The notes beneath the pieces are model-generated. The model made no database searches. It saw only the letters and a list, made by a program, of their open reading frames with translations, and was not told the DNA's origin. From the NCBI GenBank assembly GCA_023078685.1, contig JALGAS010000001.1, forward strand, positions 7,440,001 through 7,504,000: a stretch of DNA of 64,000 nucleotides, read 5' to 3'. The position numbers were made by a program, and so were the translations under genes. Positions 37,340-49,487 of this stretch are shown piece after piece (position 1 is the stretch's first letter; each line of letters begins with the position of its first letter). Source of the stretch: Neopestalotiopsis rosae (taxonomy: Eukaryota; Ascomycota; Sordariomycetes; Amphisphaeriales; Sporocadaceae).

Positions 37340-38214
37340 ATTGCACTGAACGTATAAGTTCACACCATTGGGATGCCGACGACTCTACCTTGAGCGTTGC
37401 TGTTGTGGTTATTTTCTGCGGTACCGCACTCGGCTTTCCTCGTAAGTAGTGCAAGTCTTTCGCTCATCATTTACGATACATGACGTCGTCGGTGAAGATC
37501 CCCTCATGGTCATTTTATGACTTGGGACGGGACGCATGGGACCTGCCCGAGACTAATGTGTCCATAGTACTACTTGTAAGTCTGCTGTTTTTCCTGCCCT
37601 CTGAAGATTCGCTTGCAAGTGTAGCACTAAATAGTCTCTACATCTTAGTTGATGTACTGCGTATAAGTATTGCACGGTGTCGCCATCACTCTCGTCCGTT
37701 TGAGTGCCCCTGTCCTTTACCTGATGATACGCCACATGTGGCTGAAGTATGTGGCTATCCGCATACAGCCTCAAGGAGGCTGTTGGTTCAACGGGAAGGG
37801 CTTTCTATCCCGTTTGTGTGCACGTTAGATTTTGAACTTAGAAGAATCATCTTTAATATTATCTTCATTTCTTCGATACGGTTGTATCACCTGAGGATCT
37901 TTCCACAGACCCCATTCAGATTATACGTGTATGCAATGACAAACTTTGACATTTTGTTTGGGGTGGCATTTAATGCCGTCTTTAGCTTTCAATGCTGGCC
38001 CATCGACAACTTCTGGTCGACATCGGACGTGGCTGGCAATGCTATCTGTGTTGACATGAACAAACTTGCCTTATCGGATTCTGTCATAAATATGCTACAG
38101 GATCTAATAGTGGTTGTTCTGTCTATACCCATACTTATTACACTAGTGATGCCAATCAGCTCTAAGATTCAAGTCTTTTCCGTGTTTTCACTGGGAATAT
38201 TGTATGAATCTTAA
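37340..38214 (+). pseudogene. Decayed PTH11/SAT4-type rhodopsin-fold membrane protein
   Basis: Pieces of the fungal seven-helix 'rhodopsin' (SAT4/PTH11-like) domain occur in order on the plus strand. The first is RISSHHWDADDSTLSVAVVVIFCGTALGFPR (about 37355-37440). It is followed by DLGRDAWDLPETNVSIVLL with GTAAGT-like donors, then IRLYHLRIFPQTPFRLYVYAM and FSFQCWPIDNFWSTSDVAGNAICVD. Last comes INMLQDLIVVVLSIPILITLV..SSKIQVFSVFSLGIL. The order matches the family, but the segments between 37580 and 37850 do not give a continuous domain, the N-terminus is out of frame and the last helices plus tail are missing. It is either a pseudogene or a gene with introns I could not solve; the former is likelier. 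Confidence 0.6.
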
Positions 38215-38256
38215 ACAAGTCGTCTCATTTTCAGATATCATTTTTTGACAATTCCG

Positions 38257-38344
38257 CACCCCCTCGAAGCCCTGGAGCGACATTTTTGTCATTCCTCTCG
38301 CACTTCTCAGGTTTTTTCAGGCCAGCTCCAGCATCAAAGAGGGC
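38257..38344 (+). repeat. Dispersed repeat, copy 2
   Basis: The partner of the repeat at 30458-30543, in the same orientation. It sits between the two decayed genes. Confidence 0.8.
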
Positions 38345-38390
38345 ACGCAAGGTCAGGCAGTTCTAGTGCTATCCCCGTAAGAACAACAAA

Positions 38391-39603
38391 GTGCAAACTC
38401 ATGGGCAACATGAGCGCAGAGTCTGTGATGACTGTAGCAATGGACCACTTGCGCCACAACCTTTCAGAATGCTCATGAAGGGTGGCAAAATAATCTATCA
38501 CAGGACGCGGGAAAAGATCAAGCTGGCTATGGAAAGTGGGTGCGAGTTCTGTCGTCTCTTGTACGTGGCCGACCAGTCTCACCGGGTTGCTGAAGGCGAT
38601 AGCCCTTGACCCAACAACGCCGAATTTCACGTAACGATACGCATGGAAAGCCAGACCACCGGATCCCGCTCTCTTAATCCCACAGGGTCGCAATCTTTGC
38701 ACATTGATACAGTGGGAGGGGTTGGAAGGAGATACTACCTTTACGGCGCAGAGGGTCAGTGAATATGCAGACTGTAACTCATTCAATCGCACCTGACTCA
38801 AAGATTTCAGATGATTCGTCGGCTACAAAAATTGTGGCAAGAACGCCCTTGCTTGAGGTGGGCTCCCCGCGAGCTTATGAACTAGTTTCGATATCACTCA
38901 TCAACTGCATCGAGAACCACTCCGCATGTATGAGCCCGGCTCTGAATCAAAGCCTCCCGACGCGTGTCATTGAGTGCAAAGATCCTGTGCATCCTGAGCT
39001 CTTTGTAAGCAGGGGAAACACGTCCACATATGCCGCACTCAGCTAAGTTTGGGCGAAGCGCAGCCGTACTGTATCACAAAAGTAACGTGAGCGACTATTC
39101 CACGCATGGAATCGACATCCGCGTTCTCGGGCAAACAATCCGCAATGCGATTCAAGTGACACACCGTCTCCGCATCGAATATTTGTGGGTAGACGCTCTG
39201 TGCATCATACAAGACTCGGATGAAGACAAAGCCAACGAGCTGGCGCAAATGGGGAACATACCGAGTTGCCTACCGGACCATCATCGCGTCCAGCGCGACA
39301 AAGGCGAGCACAGGCTTTTCTCGAAACCCGCACACCAGCACCAGAGTATGAAGAGCACCCAAGGCTGCCGTTCCACTGCCGCGACGGCCGCGTTGGCAGC
39401 ATTTTCTTCTATTCACAAGACAGCCCCGCGTCTGTCTACAACACGATGAGGGAATCGGCGAACAGCTGCGCGTGGTGCTTCCAGGAGCGGCTGCTCTCTC
39501 CGCGGAAGCTGATGTATGCCAGCGACACAGTGTAGTACCACTGTCAGACCGCTCAGGCCGACCTTGGGGGCGCGATTAGGGGAAAGCCAATCAACGAGTA
39601 GCT
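38391..39603 (+). pseudogene. HET-domain (heterokaryon incompatibility) pseudogene
   Basis: Segments of a HET-domain protein appear in order on the plus strand. They are CDDCSNGPLAPQPFRMLM..GGKIIYHRTREKIK, SGCEFCRLLY, GSQSLHID, EVGSPRAYELV, PTRVIECKDP, and the HET block YAALS-VWGEAQP. Then come LRIEYLWVDALCIIQDSDEDKANELAQM and SCAWCFQERLLSPRKLMY. An intron (about 38757-38810) is likely. Disruptions: TGA at about 38608 (Arg or Gln codon lost), TAA inside the YAALSYxWG motif at about 39045, a lost base just after, a lost two-base step near 39260, another shift near 39320, and TAG at about 39534. A functional allele would mediate non-self recognition after hyphal fusion; this copy looks inactive. 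Confidence 0.75.
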
Positions 39604-39621
39604 GGAAGACCTTAAGAACAC

Positions 39622-40438
39622 TCATAGCTCAAACTCTCGGTCAATACCGCCTTCCGGGACATACTGATTATAGAACCACTCAATGCGATTCCGCATCTCG
39701 CGCAAACACCCATCTAAGGATGCGATTTGGTGAGGGCTCACATCTATTTCGGGAAGACGTTTGTCACTTGTGTCCTTATCGACCTCAGCGTCGTCATCCA
39801 CACCCCACGACACTGTGAGAAATGTACCAAACGAGTCGGCTTCAGCCTTGGATGGATCCTCTGGCCGCAATTGCTTAAGCGGGCTAGCGTCATCGATGGC
39901 ATTCTCCCACTAAAAAGACATTAAATCAGCTGGAATAAGAAAGTCAAATAAGCTGGAGAAAACTTACACCCTGACTCAAACGAGTAATAACTTGGATAGA
40001 AAACCGATAAGCGTCCGTCTCAAATGTCCCCGGGATGTACCAATCCCTCTGCTGCCCGGCGCTTTTCCTGGCTGCCATCTCCGCCATATAGTGGTCCCTG
40101 CACCTGCGGGCGAGCTGTTCGTCATAATCCGCGGTGGTGGCCTGATTATCACTTACTATCGCCGCAGGTAGCCCGGCGACCTCGATGCGATCGGGCGCCG
40201 CGCGGCCCACGGTAGACCGGTGTCGCCACGTACGGTCGTGGATCACCTCGGTTATGCGGCGCACGTGGTCGGGGCTGCCGGCTTCGGCTGTAGTGTCGTA
40301 GAGTCGTAGCGCGAATAAAGGGCGCATCTCATTATCGCCGGTAGGCAGGTTGCGGTAGGCCGCGTAGGTTGGGCTCCTGTCATGGCTGGGCGCCTGCTCC
40401 ACTATCGTGCTGATGGGACGGCTGCTGAGAATTGCCAT
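39622..40438 (-). CDS. Hypothetical protein
   Basis: Two exons (40438-39968, 39909-39622; 58-bp intron with GTAAGT donor and TTTTTAG acceptor) give 252 residues. The reading frame is complete from ATG to stop and the junction reads RLSQG-WENAIDDA. The N-terminal 150 residues are polar with many Arg. The C-terminal part is acidic (DDDAEVDKDTSDK) and ends in an aromatic segment (RIEWFYNQYVPEGGIDREFEL). I do not recognise a domain and see no signal peptide or membrane segment. It is convergent with the HET pseudogene and lies at the edge of the AT-rich block. Confidence 0.6.
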
Positions 40439-41312
40439 TATCTAGGTGTGGTGAGATAGCACAAAAACAAAAAGTAGAGAAATCAAACGGTGATTCTGCA
40501 CTATAGGTTGTTGATACATACATAAGGTACCGATGTTCTATGAATATGGCAAGTGGGGGGTACTGCTAGTAGGTACTATCTAGCCCACGTCAATATCTCG
40601 TCCCCAAACGGCCAAAAAAGAATGACAAAAAACGATTTGAAAACATACAACACCGGGGATTCCCCAGCCGTCACCGATCTGAGTACTAATCCAGCGGTCA
40701 CAGGATATGTCTACCTAGTGAAAGTAGCCCGTTTTTGCGACAGCCTATAACACGGTAACCTGTAGCTCTTGCACCACGCTAGTGGTGGGGCAGCTTTTAG
40801 TCTTTAACGGTAAATAATTTAGAAAGGAATACGGGCATTCGGGCGTTATATGACAGTTTTCAATACGCTCTTTGAAACTGGACGGATTAAGACTCTCTTC
40901 CAATGAAACTCAAGAACGTGGCCATTCCAACCTAAGTGCTTAAGCGTGGCTGCTTACTAAGGACCACGCTTTTTAATTACGTTAAATTAGTTTTAATAAG
41001 CAGGTCACCGATATTATATCTACGATATTTGCGAATTATTAAAGCTAATATCGCGATTATATATTAATTTTGCATAATTATAATATTAACTGCGATTTAT
41101 TCGTATATCACTTTTTAAAAGCGTGGTTCTTTAAGATAACTGCTTATAATTACTAAAAAATAAATAGCGTCCCCGCGCTAAATCTCTTTATATATCCCCG
41201 CAGCGTATTATTAAACGCCCGCCGATATTTTTTACTCTTTTATAACGATGCCTTATATAAGCATTGCGTAATAACGCCGCACCGCAAGCGTAACGCTAGC
41301 GCTATAATTAAA
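40439..41312. other. Border of the AT-rich block
   Basis: Base composition changes sharply at about 40965 from balanced to very AT-rich. Segments around 40930-40965 and 41117-41150 share GCGTGG and are partly inverted, which may be a transposon terminus. No gene is seen. Confidence 0.5.
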
Positions 41313-41782
41313 TGTTGCACGGATGTTATACAGCATCGGATAATGCATAAAATTAGCATTATAACGATATATAAATCGTTATAATAGCTATAAAGATTAT
41401 AAAAATATCGGTTATTAACGATATTTTTAACGTTTAATAAAGCCTTATTAAATAATGGCTATTGCGGTGGCAATATTATAGGGTAGCCTTATTTAAATAC
41501 CTTTTATAATATTCCACTATTTTTTTTAATTATAAATTAACCGTATTATTAATTAATTTAATTATAAATTAATTTAATTAATAATATATTCCAAAATATT
41601 TTTATTAGTTAGTTTTATAAATATAAAAGGGAGTTATTTTATTTATAATTAATTTATTTTCTTTCTCTTTTTAAGCTTTAATATAATTACGTTTTTAGCT
41701 TATATTAAATAATTCTACGAATTTATAATTAAACGCTTCCTTATGCCTAAGGTATATAATTATTTAATCAGACTTTAAAACA
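41313..41782 (+). repeat. Copia family-1 LTR, RIP-mutated, no internal region attached
   Basis: This 470-bp sequence matches the LTR at 59782-60252 from TGTTGCAC to AACA, with numerous C-to-T and G-to-A differences. No primer-binding site follows it, so it is a solo LTR or the remnant of a rearranged element. The five bases on either side (TTAAA left, TATTT right) do not match, so a simple solo LTR with intact target duplication is not supported. Confidence 0.85.
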
Positions 41783-43141
41783 TATTTTATTATTAAAATT
41801 AATATTAAAAAACGCTAAAATCAACGAAACGCTAAAAATAAAATTAAATTAGCAAAAATATATTATCGAAAAAATTATCGATTATAAAAAGGTCGGACGA
41901 AAATATTAATTTTACGTTAAATAAAAAAATTATTTATTTAAAAAAATATTTAAAAATTTAAGAAATATATTAAGGGCTGCGCCGCTTTTAATTAATCTTT
42001 TTAAATTCGGTAAAAAAATTAGGATTCTTAAAATTATTTTCGAGGCTTAAAAAATCCTAATTTATAGCATTTTAATTTATTACGTCGAAAAAACCCGTAA
42101 TCGCCGTTATAACCTTTATTTCCTTTTTTAAAATTAATTATTTTTTATTAAACGTAGCACGCTTACGCGCATTATTTTTATTTAATTATTATATTTTACG
42201 GCGAAATAAATCGTCGCTTTTCGATTTAATAAATTTCCTTTATTTTCGGAGGCGAAAAAGCTTCGCTACCGCCTCGCTCGTTTTTTTCGCAATCTGCTTA
42301 GCTTCGCGCTAATTAGCGAAAATCTTTTTTTTTATTAATTTCTTTTTATAAACCGCTCTTCCTTTTTTATCGCCCGAATAAAAAATAACCTTATTAAAAT
42401 ATTATTATAGCTACAATTACGATAAAAGCATTTCCCGTAGCGCGTAAAATCTTTTTTTATAAGGCACGACTTTTTATATTTAAAATAATAAAAATACGGT
42501 ATATTAATAAATAAACCGTATAGCCTAATATAAATAATAAGGTTTTTGCGCTTAAAAATTTTTTTTTAATTTTTTTTAAAATTTTAATTTTAATTTTTTA
42601 ACACGATTTAATATAATAAGCTTATATTATAAATAAAGCATAAAATAAAAAAAAAGGAATTAAAAAATTACAAAAAGCAGGATTACGCGATTTATTTATA
42701 CGATTAAAAAAATTTTAAAAATAAAAAATATAAAAAAGGGAGCTAATATTACGGATATGCATTTTAATAAAAAAATAACAAATATTAGCGCTTAAAAGGA
42801 TAAATTACGGGGCCTAAAATTATTAAATAAAAACCGCACGTTTTATTATAATTAATAATTATTATTATTTAGCTAATAAAATTACGGTTTAACGCGTAAG
42901 CTATAAAATAAATTACGCTTTCGGAAAATAATTTAAGGATAAATTACGGTTTAAAATAATAATTTAATAAAAATTATTATTTGCTATAATAATTTAATAT
43001 TAATATTATTAAAAAATAAATAAATATATAAAGGACGGATTTTTTAATAATTATATAAATAATTATTATTTTAATAATTAATTTAAGCATTTATTTTATT
43101 TATAAATAAAATATTTAAATACGCTTTAACGATTATATTTA
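41783..43141. other. AT-rich RIP-damaged DNA, unassigned
   Basis: About 1.36 kb of very AT-rich sequence between the LTR and the Copia element, with stops in every frame. It is probably an old transposon. I could not identify its class. Confidence 0.5.
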
Positions 43142-43146
43142 TAAAT

Positions 43147-43617
43147 TGTTCTAAAGTCTAATTGGGTAATCATATACCTTAGGCATAGGGAAGCGTTTAA
43201 TTATAGATTCGTAGAATCGTCTGGTATAGGCTGGAAAACGTAGTTATATTAAAGCTTAAGGAGAGAAAGAAAGTAAACTAATTACAAATAAAATAACTCC
43301 CTTTTATACCTATAAAACCAACCAATAAAAATATTCTAAAATATATTATTAATTAAATTAATTTATAATCAAATTAATTAATAATACGGTTAATTTATAA
43401 TTAAGGAAAATAGTAAAATACCATAGAAAGTATTTAGGTAGGGCTACCCTATAATATTGCCACCGCAATAGCCACTACTTAGTGGGGCTTTACCGAACGT
43501 TAAAGATATCGTTAATAACCGATATCTTTACAGCCTTTATAGCTATTATAACGATTTATATATCGTTATAATGCTAATTTTATGCACTATCCGATGCTAT
43601 ATAACATCCGTGCAACA
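43147..43617 (-). repeat. 3' LTR of Copia copy A
   Basis: 471 bp, read on the minus strand from TGTTGCAC (high coordinate) to GAACA. It is closer to the LTR of copy B than the 5' LTR of its own element is. Confidence 0.92.
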
Positions 43618-43626
43618 CTCCCCCTA

Positions 43627-46600
43627 TTAAACAGTATCGGTCAAATTTAACAGTTTTACGAACTTTTGGAATTTATCCCTGGGAAGTGGTTTCGTAAGGC
43701 CGTCTACTAGAATATTATTCGTCGATATATATTCGATACGAATATTTTAATTTTCGACTTCTTAGCGGACGTAATAATACCGTATAGCAATATATTTCGT
43801 CCTTTAATAATATTCGGGGTTATAAGCCAAATTAATAGCTCCCGTATTATCTCCTTTAATTAATACGGTATTAATATTAATACCGATTTCTTTAAGGAGA
43901 TTTTTCAACTATATAGCCTCCCGGGTAGCCTGCTCTAGCCCGTTAAACTCGGCTTCGGTGGTTAATAAGGAAATCGTAAATTGCCTTTTCGATTTCCAGC
44001 TTATCGGTCCGTTATTTAAGGTAAATAAATAACCGGACGTAGATTTACGGGTTTCGTAATCCCCAGCAAAGTCGGCATCGGAATATCCTATTAATCCGGG
44101 TTTTATAATCCCGTTATAAGTAATTCCAAGGTGGAAATAGGATTTTATATAATTAAAAACCCCTATTACCCCTTTTATCAAAATATTCGATAGGTTTTGC
44201 ATAAATCTAGCTAAAAACGATACGGGGTAAGCTAGATCGGGCCTAGTTTATACTATAGCGTATATTAATCCACCTAATAAGTGCTGGTATCGGTAGATAA
44301 ATTCCGAAGAAGCCGGTTTTTCGTTGGTTTTATTAATATATAACGATTTCGGAAAACTAGGACTTAGCGGTATATTGGATAGTTTTATATCGGAAAAACC
44401 GTTAATTTCTAATAGGCGTTTAAGGTAAATTAACTAGTTAATGCGAATGGTTTTCTTTTCCCGGTTTCTTTTAATTTATATACCGAAAAAATACAAAATT
44501 AGTCCTAGGTTTTTTATTTCGAAATCTTTCGAAATATCCTATTTTAATTAGTTGATTTTTCGTAAATCAGGACCAAAAATCAGGAAATTATCCACGTAAA
44601 TAATAATAAAGATATTAGAATCTTTATTATAATACGCTAATTCGTCTAAAATAAATGGATTAAATCCGAGCTTTTTCAAGGCGTTTTTCAATATAATTTG
44701 CCATTGACGTAGATTTTATTTAAGGCCGTATAATGCCTTTTTTAACAATATAGCCTAGGTATTATCGTCTTTCTATCCGAAATTATTTAATTCCGGATTT
44801 TCGGCAAGGAAGTCGGATAATCCGGTTATCGGGGTAATAAATACTTCTTCGTTTAATTCCCCGTTTAGGAAAGCACCGATTATATCGATTTATTCGATTT
44901 CCTAGTCGTAATATGCAGAAAGAGCTAATAAAAGCCTCTAAATAGTGGATTTTATTCCCGTAGCGAAAATTTCGAAATAATCGATACCGTATCGTTATTC
45001 GAATCCACGTACCACCAATCTTGCCTTATACCGCTTAATATTACCGTTTTTATCGGTTTTTCTTTTAAAAACCTATTTAACGGTAAATAGGTATTTACCG
45101 GCTTTTTGGATTTTATTACGATCGACTGCCTGAAAAGTCCCTTTTCGTATAAATTGCCGAAGTTCTTCGTAAGCAGCTTGCAGCTATTTTTCCTTTTCCG
45201 GCGTTTTTAACGCTTATTTAAGCGTTTTCGGTTCAGTATAGCCGTTATCGATCGTGGAATAATACGAGATATCAGCGAATAATTCGTCGTATTTAACGAA
45301 TTTATCTCGTTCTTCTTCCGTAAGTTTCGGAAGGATTACTTCGATATTCGATCTCGGAATATTCGAAATAGTATCGGATTCGGTGTTCCCGGGTAAGTTC
45401 GGTCGTTCGCTGATACCGGGTAGGTTCGGCCGTTCGCTAGTACCGGGTAGGTTCGGTCGGTCGATATCCATAGCCGTGCATTCTTCCCTTAACCGGAAAT
45501 TATAAAGGCTATTAATCCCTTAACTTTCGTTCTTAAATAAACCGATAATTAAATTATCCGACTTAGCGTAACGGTTAATATTTGCGGCTTCTACCGTAAG
45601 GTTCGAGGTTCGATTCCCCGGAACGGTAGTTCGAAAGTTATTAAAATGCTATAAATTCTCCGAATTCTATAATTTCTAAAGATTATCCGAATCCTATGAA
45701 TTCTCCCCCTCTTTTCGATCTTCCGGTAATAATCGAATATGAGAGGTCCGTATAATCCGTGATTTATACGGTCGATCGGCAATATAAACGTAATAAATTT
45801 TATTATTATTATAGCCGATTATCTTTCCGTTTTCGGTAATATTACCGAATTTATCGGAAATAACCCGATTTTCTTTTGGTTTATATACTAAAATAGGCGT
45901 TCCAAAGGCATAAATAATAAATACGTCAGGCTTATTATCCCGTTATAGCCAGAAATAATCGTAAAATTCCTAATAAGGGGTAAGCTAACCGGACGATATA
46001 GCCGTAATATTTACTAAATAAATAACGGCTTTTATAACGAATTCCCAGAGATTTTTCGGGAGTTATAAATCGATAAAAACCGTACGGGTTTTTTCGATTA
46101 TTATTCGATTCGTCCTTTCGGTAATACCGTTTTATTCCGGTATATACGGAATAATAGGTTCGAAAATAATCCCTTTTCCGGTTAAATAATCGTTTAATTT
46201 AACCGGGAAAAACTCCCTACCGTTATCCATGCGAATCACATTCGGGTATCGACCGAATTATATTTTATAATATTCGATTTTCTTAATAACGATATCGAAT
46301 ATTTCAGATTTTTCCTTGGAAAACTCCACGTCACGGAAGCCGGTTTTATCATCGGTAAAGCCGGTTATATAATTATAACCGGAATAGCTAAATAGGGTAA
46401 TATATACCGTATTAATGCAAATTCGATATAATAATATATCTGCCCGATTAGGATTAATACGGGCTTAATTACGGGTAATTTTACCCAAAAAGCAAGATTC
46501 GCAATAGAAATCTTCCTTTTTTATTTCCCCCTTCGGTATACTAGCAATTATTTTAACTATTTTAGCTAAAATATCGAAGCTAGGGTGGCTAAAGACCTTA

Positions 46601-48018
46601 TGCCATCGTTTCGTAACTATAAGGAAATTCGAATTATTATTTAATAATTCGACTTCTTCGAAATCCGTAAAATTATCGGATTTCTTTACCGATTCCGGTT
46701 CCGGGTAAGCCACGTCGAATATACGGGCTTGTTCCACTGCTTTTAGTAGATTTATAGCTAAATAAGCCATATCGGGTTCCGATTTATTTACTACGTAAAG
46801 GAAGAAACCACGTTTTCCTTAATTTAACGTAGCAAACGGACGATTCTTAGAATCGCAAAATTTATTCCCGCTTATAATACCACCTTTCTAGTAATAAAGC
46901 TAACCGGATATAATATTTAGCGGAAATTCCGGAATATAAAATACGTTTAATAACGTAATTTTACGTATTTCCCGGTTAATTTAGAATAAAAAAACGATTT
47001 TTCCTATTCCTTTTAGAAATACTTTTCCACTACCCGTAATAACCGGTGGTAAACCGGTTTTTTCGGTAAATTCGACGAATAATTTCTTATTATTCGCAAT
47101 ATGCTTCGAAAAACCAATATCGTATAGCCACTAGTTTCGTAGAACGGTACTAAATTTCCGATTATTCGGAATATCCGAAAAAAAATAAAATAATTCTTCT
47201 TCGGTAATTTCTTCGGAATCACGTAGTGGTTTTCCTCGATTTTATAACTTATTCGAGGAACGGGTGGATAAAGTCGAAGTATTCGGCTTATTCGACTTAT
47301 TCGAATTATTCGAATTATTCGATTTATTCGAATTCCACCGTTTCTTTCCGCTTTTGGATTCCCATCGATTTTAATTAATCCGGGAATTTCGGGAGTTATT
47401 CTTATTACCCGTAAAATAAGAATTTCCTATTACCGAATCTAGATCCCGTCGGTTTTCGTTTAATATATCGGTTATTAAACTTTCCAAATTAGGGGGTATA
47501 AATAACCGTAAAGCACTTCTTTAACGATCTGCCTATATAAGGTAAGCTATTTAGAGGGCAGCTATAAAAATCGTTTTTTAATCGATATCGTCGATCTTTG
47601 CCCTAACGTTTAAAAGCTTAAATAAATAGCTTTTAAAACTAGAAATAAACTCGTTTAACGAATTATAATTCTCGAATTTTATAATATAAAATTCAAGGTA
47701 TAACTACTATCGAAAAACGGGACCGGTGCCTTAATAAGCTAATTATAAAATCGACAGAGCCTTATACGGATTAAATTTATCGAAAATCAAACTTAACGGT
47801 TCGTTCGTTAAATTTTAACGAATCAGAAGCAACGCTTGGGCTTTTTATATCTCGGTTATACCGATATACGTTTCAGGTTTTTCGAAAAAACCGTTTATAC
47901 CCAATAGCTTCATATATAACTATATAATAAATTTCCACGTATTCCAATTATCCGAACCAGAGAATTTCTATTTCTCCGGCATTTAGCAACCGGATAAGGC
48001 ACGTATAGTGCTATCCAT
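43627..48018 (-). pseudogene. Gag-pol of Copia copy A, RIP-inactivated
   Basis: One frame of 1464 codons runs from the ATG at 48018 (MDSTIRALSGC) to the TAA at 43627, with no length change but many stops. The order is Copia type: gag, protease, integrase, reverse transcriptase, RNase H. Visible parts are protease D-I-G-F-S-K-H-I, the HHCC integrase zinc finger (RWHKVFSHPSFD..CESC), and the RT catalytic box read as Y-V-D-N (44587-44598), where the usual second Asp is changed by G-to-A. The RNase H block follows (GYSDADFAGD..TRKSTSGYLF..GPISWKSKRQ, about 43930-44090). The ending ILVDGLTKPLPRDKF lies near 43700. In several places where copy B has a stop, copy A has the sense codon, and the reverse. 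Confidence 0.92.
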
Positions 48019-48452
48019 TTTGCCTAAATTTTCCCGTTATAACGATATACAAATCGTTATAAACGGTAAAAGATTCGTCGAAATAAAAATAAAAACCTTT
48101 AAATATACGATAAAATATCGTATAAATGATCCGTAAAACGGGTAACGCTGCTTTCTTAATACAGCAATCGGCCACTATAGCGGAATTCCGAAGTTTACAC
48201 TAAGTGACTTATAGCTCGTTCGGGAGAGCGGCTATAATTTTCGATTTATACCTTTTATTAAAGTATACAGCCTATAATACAATATAATGCAGTATATTGC
48301 CTATAATCGGCCATTATAACGCGTTTCCGAAACTTAAAAGTTAACCTTTTAACCGTTATATAGCTATAACGGGTAAAATTAACCGTTTCGGGCGTGGTTT
48401 ATAGTTTTTCGATTATAAAATCCGGTATCCAGGTATAATATTATACCGGACC

Positions 48453-48464
48453 GGGCTTATAACC
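48453..48464 (-). other. Primer-binding site of Copia copy A
   Basis: Read on the minus strand directly after the 5' LTR, the 12 bases GGTTATAAGCCC differ at one position (G to A) from copy B's site. See 60253-60264. Confidence 0.8.
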
Positions 48465-48928
48465 TATTCTAAGGTCTAATTAGGTAATTATATACCTTAG
48501 GCACAAGGAAGCGTTTAATTATAAATTCGTAAAATCGTCTGGTATAGGCTGGAAAACGTGGTTATATTAAAGCTTAAGGAAAAAAAAAAATAAACTAATT
48601 ACTCCCTTTCCCTTTTATACCTATAAAACCAACCAATAAAAACATTCTGGAATATATTATTAATTAAATTAATTTATAATCAAGTTAATTAATAATACGG
48701 TTAATTTATAATTAAGGAAAATAATGGAATACCATAAAAGGTATTTGGGTGGGGCTACCCTATAGTGTTGCCACCGCAATAGCCACCACTTAGTGGGGCT
48801 TTACCGAACGTTAAAGATATCGTTAATAACCGATATCTTTACAGCCTTTATAGCTATTATAACGATTTATATATCGTTATAATACTAATTTTATGCACTA
48901 TCCGATGCTATATAACATCCGTGCAACA
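48465..48928 (-). repeat. 5' LTR of Copia copy A
   Basis: 464 bp. The terminal TGTTC of the 3' LTR reads TATTC here, a G-to-A change. Other differences from the 3' LTR are mostly transitions plus one short deletion near 48597-48602. Confidence 0.92.
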
Positions 48929-48933
48929 TAAAT

Positions 48934-49246
48934 TAATTTAAAATTATTTTAATTACTTTTTGCTTAATATAATTTTTTTTAGCTAGCGCATTTTATTAGC
49001 ATAAACCTACTTAAATTTATATTTTAAGTTTATTTAAAAAACCCGACCGTATAATTCGTTATAGCTAGCTTCGGCTGCTCCCGCTATAACTCCGCTTTTT
49101 ATATCTAAGATTCACATTAATTCCGCAACCATCCACCAGGCATTTTTAAAGTTATTAATCGTCACCGATCCGATTTTAAATCGAGCGATCATTAATTTAT
49201 CGAGGGTAAAACGGACGGGATGCCGAGTCTTTTAATGTTTATAGTC
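48934..49246. other. AT-rich spacer between two retroelements
   Basis: About 310 bp of mixed AT-rich sequence with a less damaged centre (49040-49240). It was the target for both neighbouring insertions. No feature is recognised. Confidence 0.5.
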
Positions 49247-49251
49247 TTATA

Positions 49252-49487
49252 TATTAAATAAAGAGTAGCTTTTTTATTAGAGTTTAAATTAGTTTAATAT
49301 TAAGTGTTAAATTATGGTATTATTTTGATTTATATTGCGCGCCTTTAAATTTAACGAAGTGCACGCTTATTTAAGTGGCCCCGGCTAATCCCCGAAAGGC
49401 CTTATATATTTATTTAAATATTATAATATTAATTAGTGTGTGCTTAAGCACACCCTAGGGTATAAATTTATAATTTATTATTTAATA
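49252..49487 (-). repeat. Family-2 LTR (3' LTR)
   Basis: 236 bp. Termini TATTAAATA and TTTAATA are RIP versions of TGTTAAATA...TATTTAACA, recoverable by comparison with the other two copies. It contains the 16-bp perfect palindrome GTGTGCTTAAGCACAC at 49438-49453. Confidence 0.85.

Larger units (their letters stand above)
43147..48928 (-). mobile_element. Copia LTR retrotransposon, family 1, copy A (complete)
   Basis: This is a full-length 5.78-kb element on the minus strand. Both LTRs start TG and end CA and are 464-471 bp long. A 5-bp target duplication TAAAT flanks it (43142-43146 and 48929-48933). Right after the 5' LTR is a primer site, then a single gag-pol frame, then a purine tract (TAGGGGGAG on the minus strand, 43618-43626) touching the 3' LTR. 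The LTRs differ from each other mainly by transitions. The element is damaged by RIP and cannot encode its proteins now. Confidence 0.95.

Noticed and set aside
37147..37341. 64-codon minus-strand frame next to the decayed receptor
   Set aside because: Overlaps the opposite-strand receptor remnant and shows no independent support.
45214..45471. Short NLPGTSERP repeats in the Copia frame as a separate repeat-protein gene
   Set aside because: They lie within the gag-pol frame of the element in both copies.
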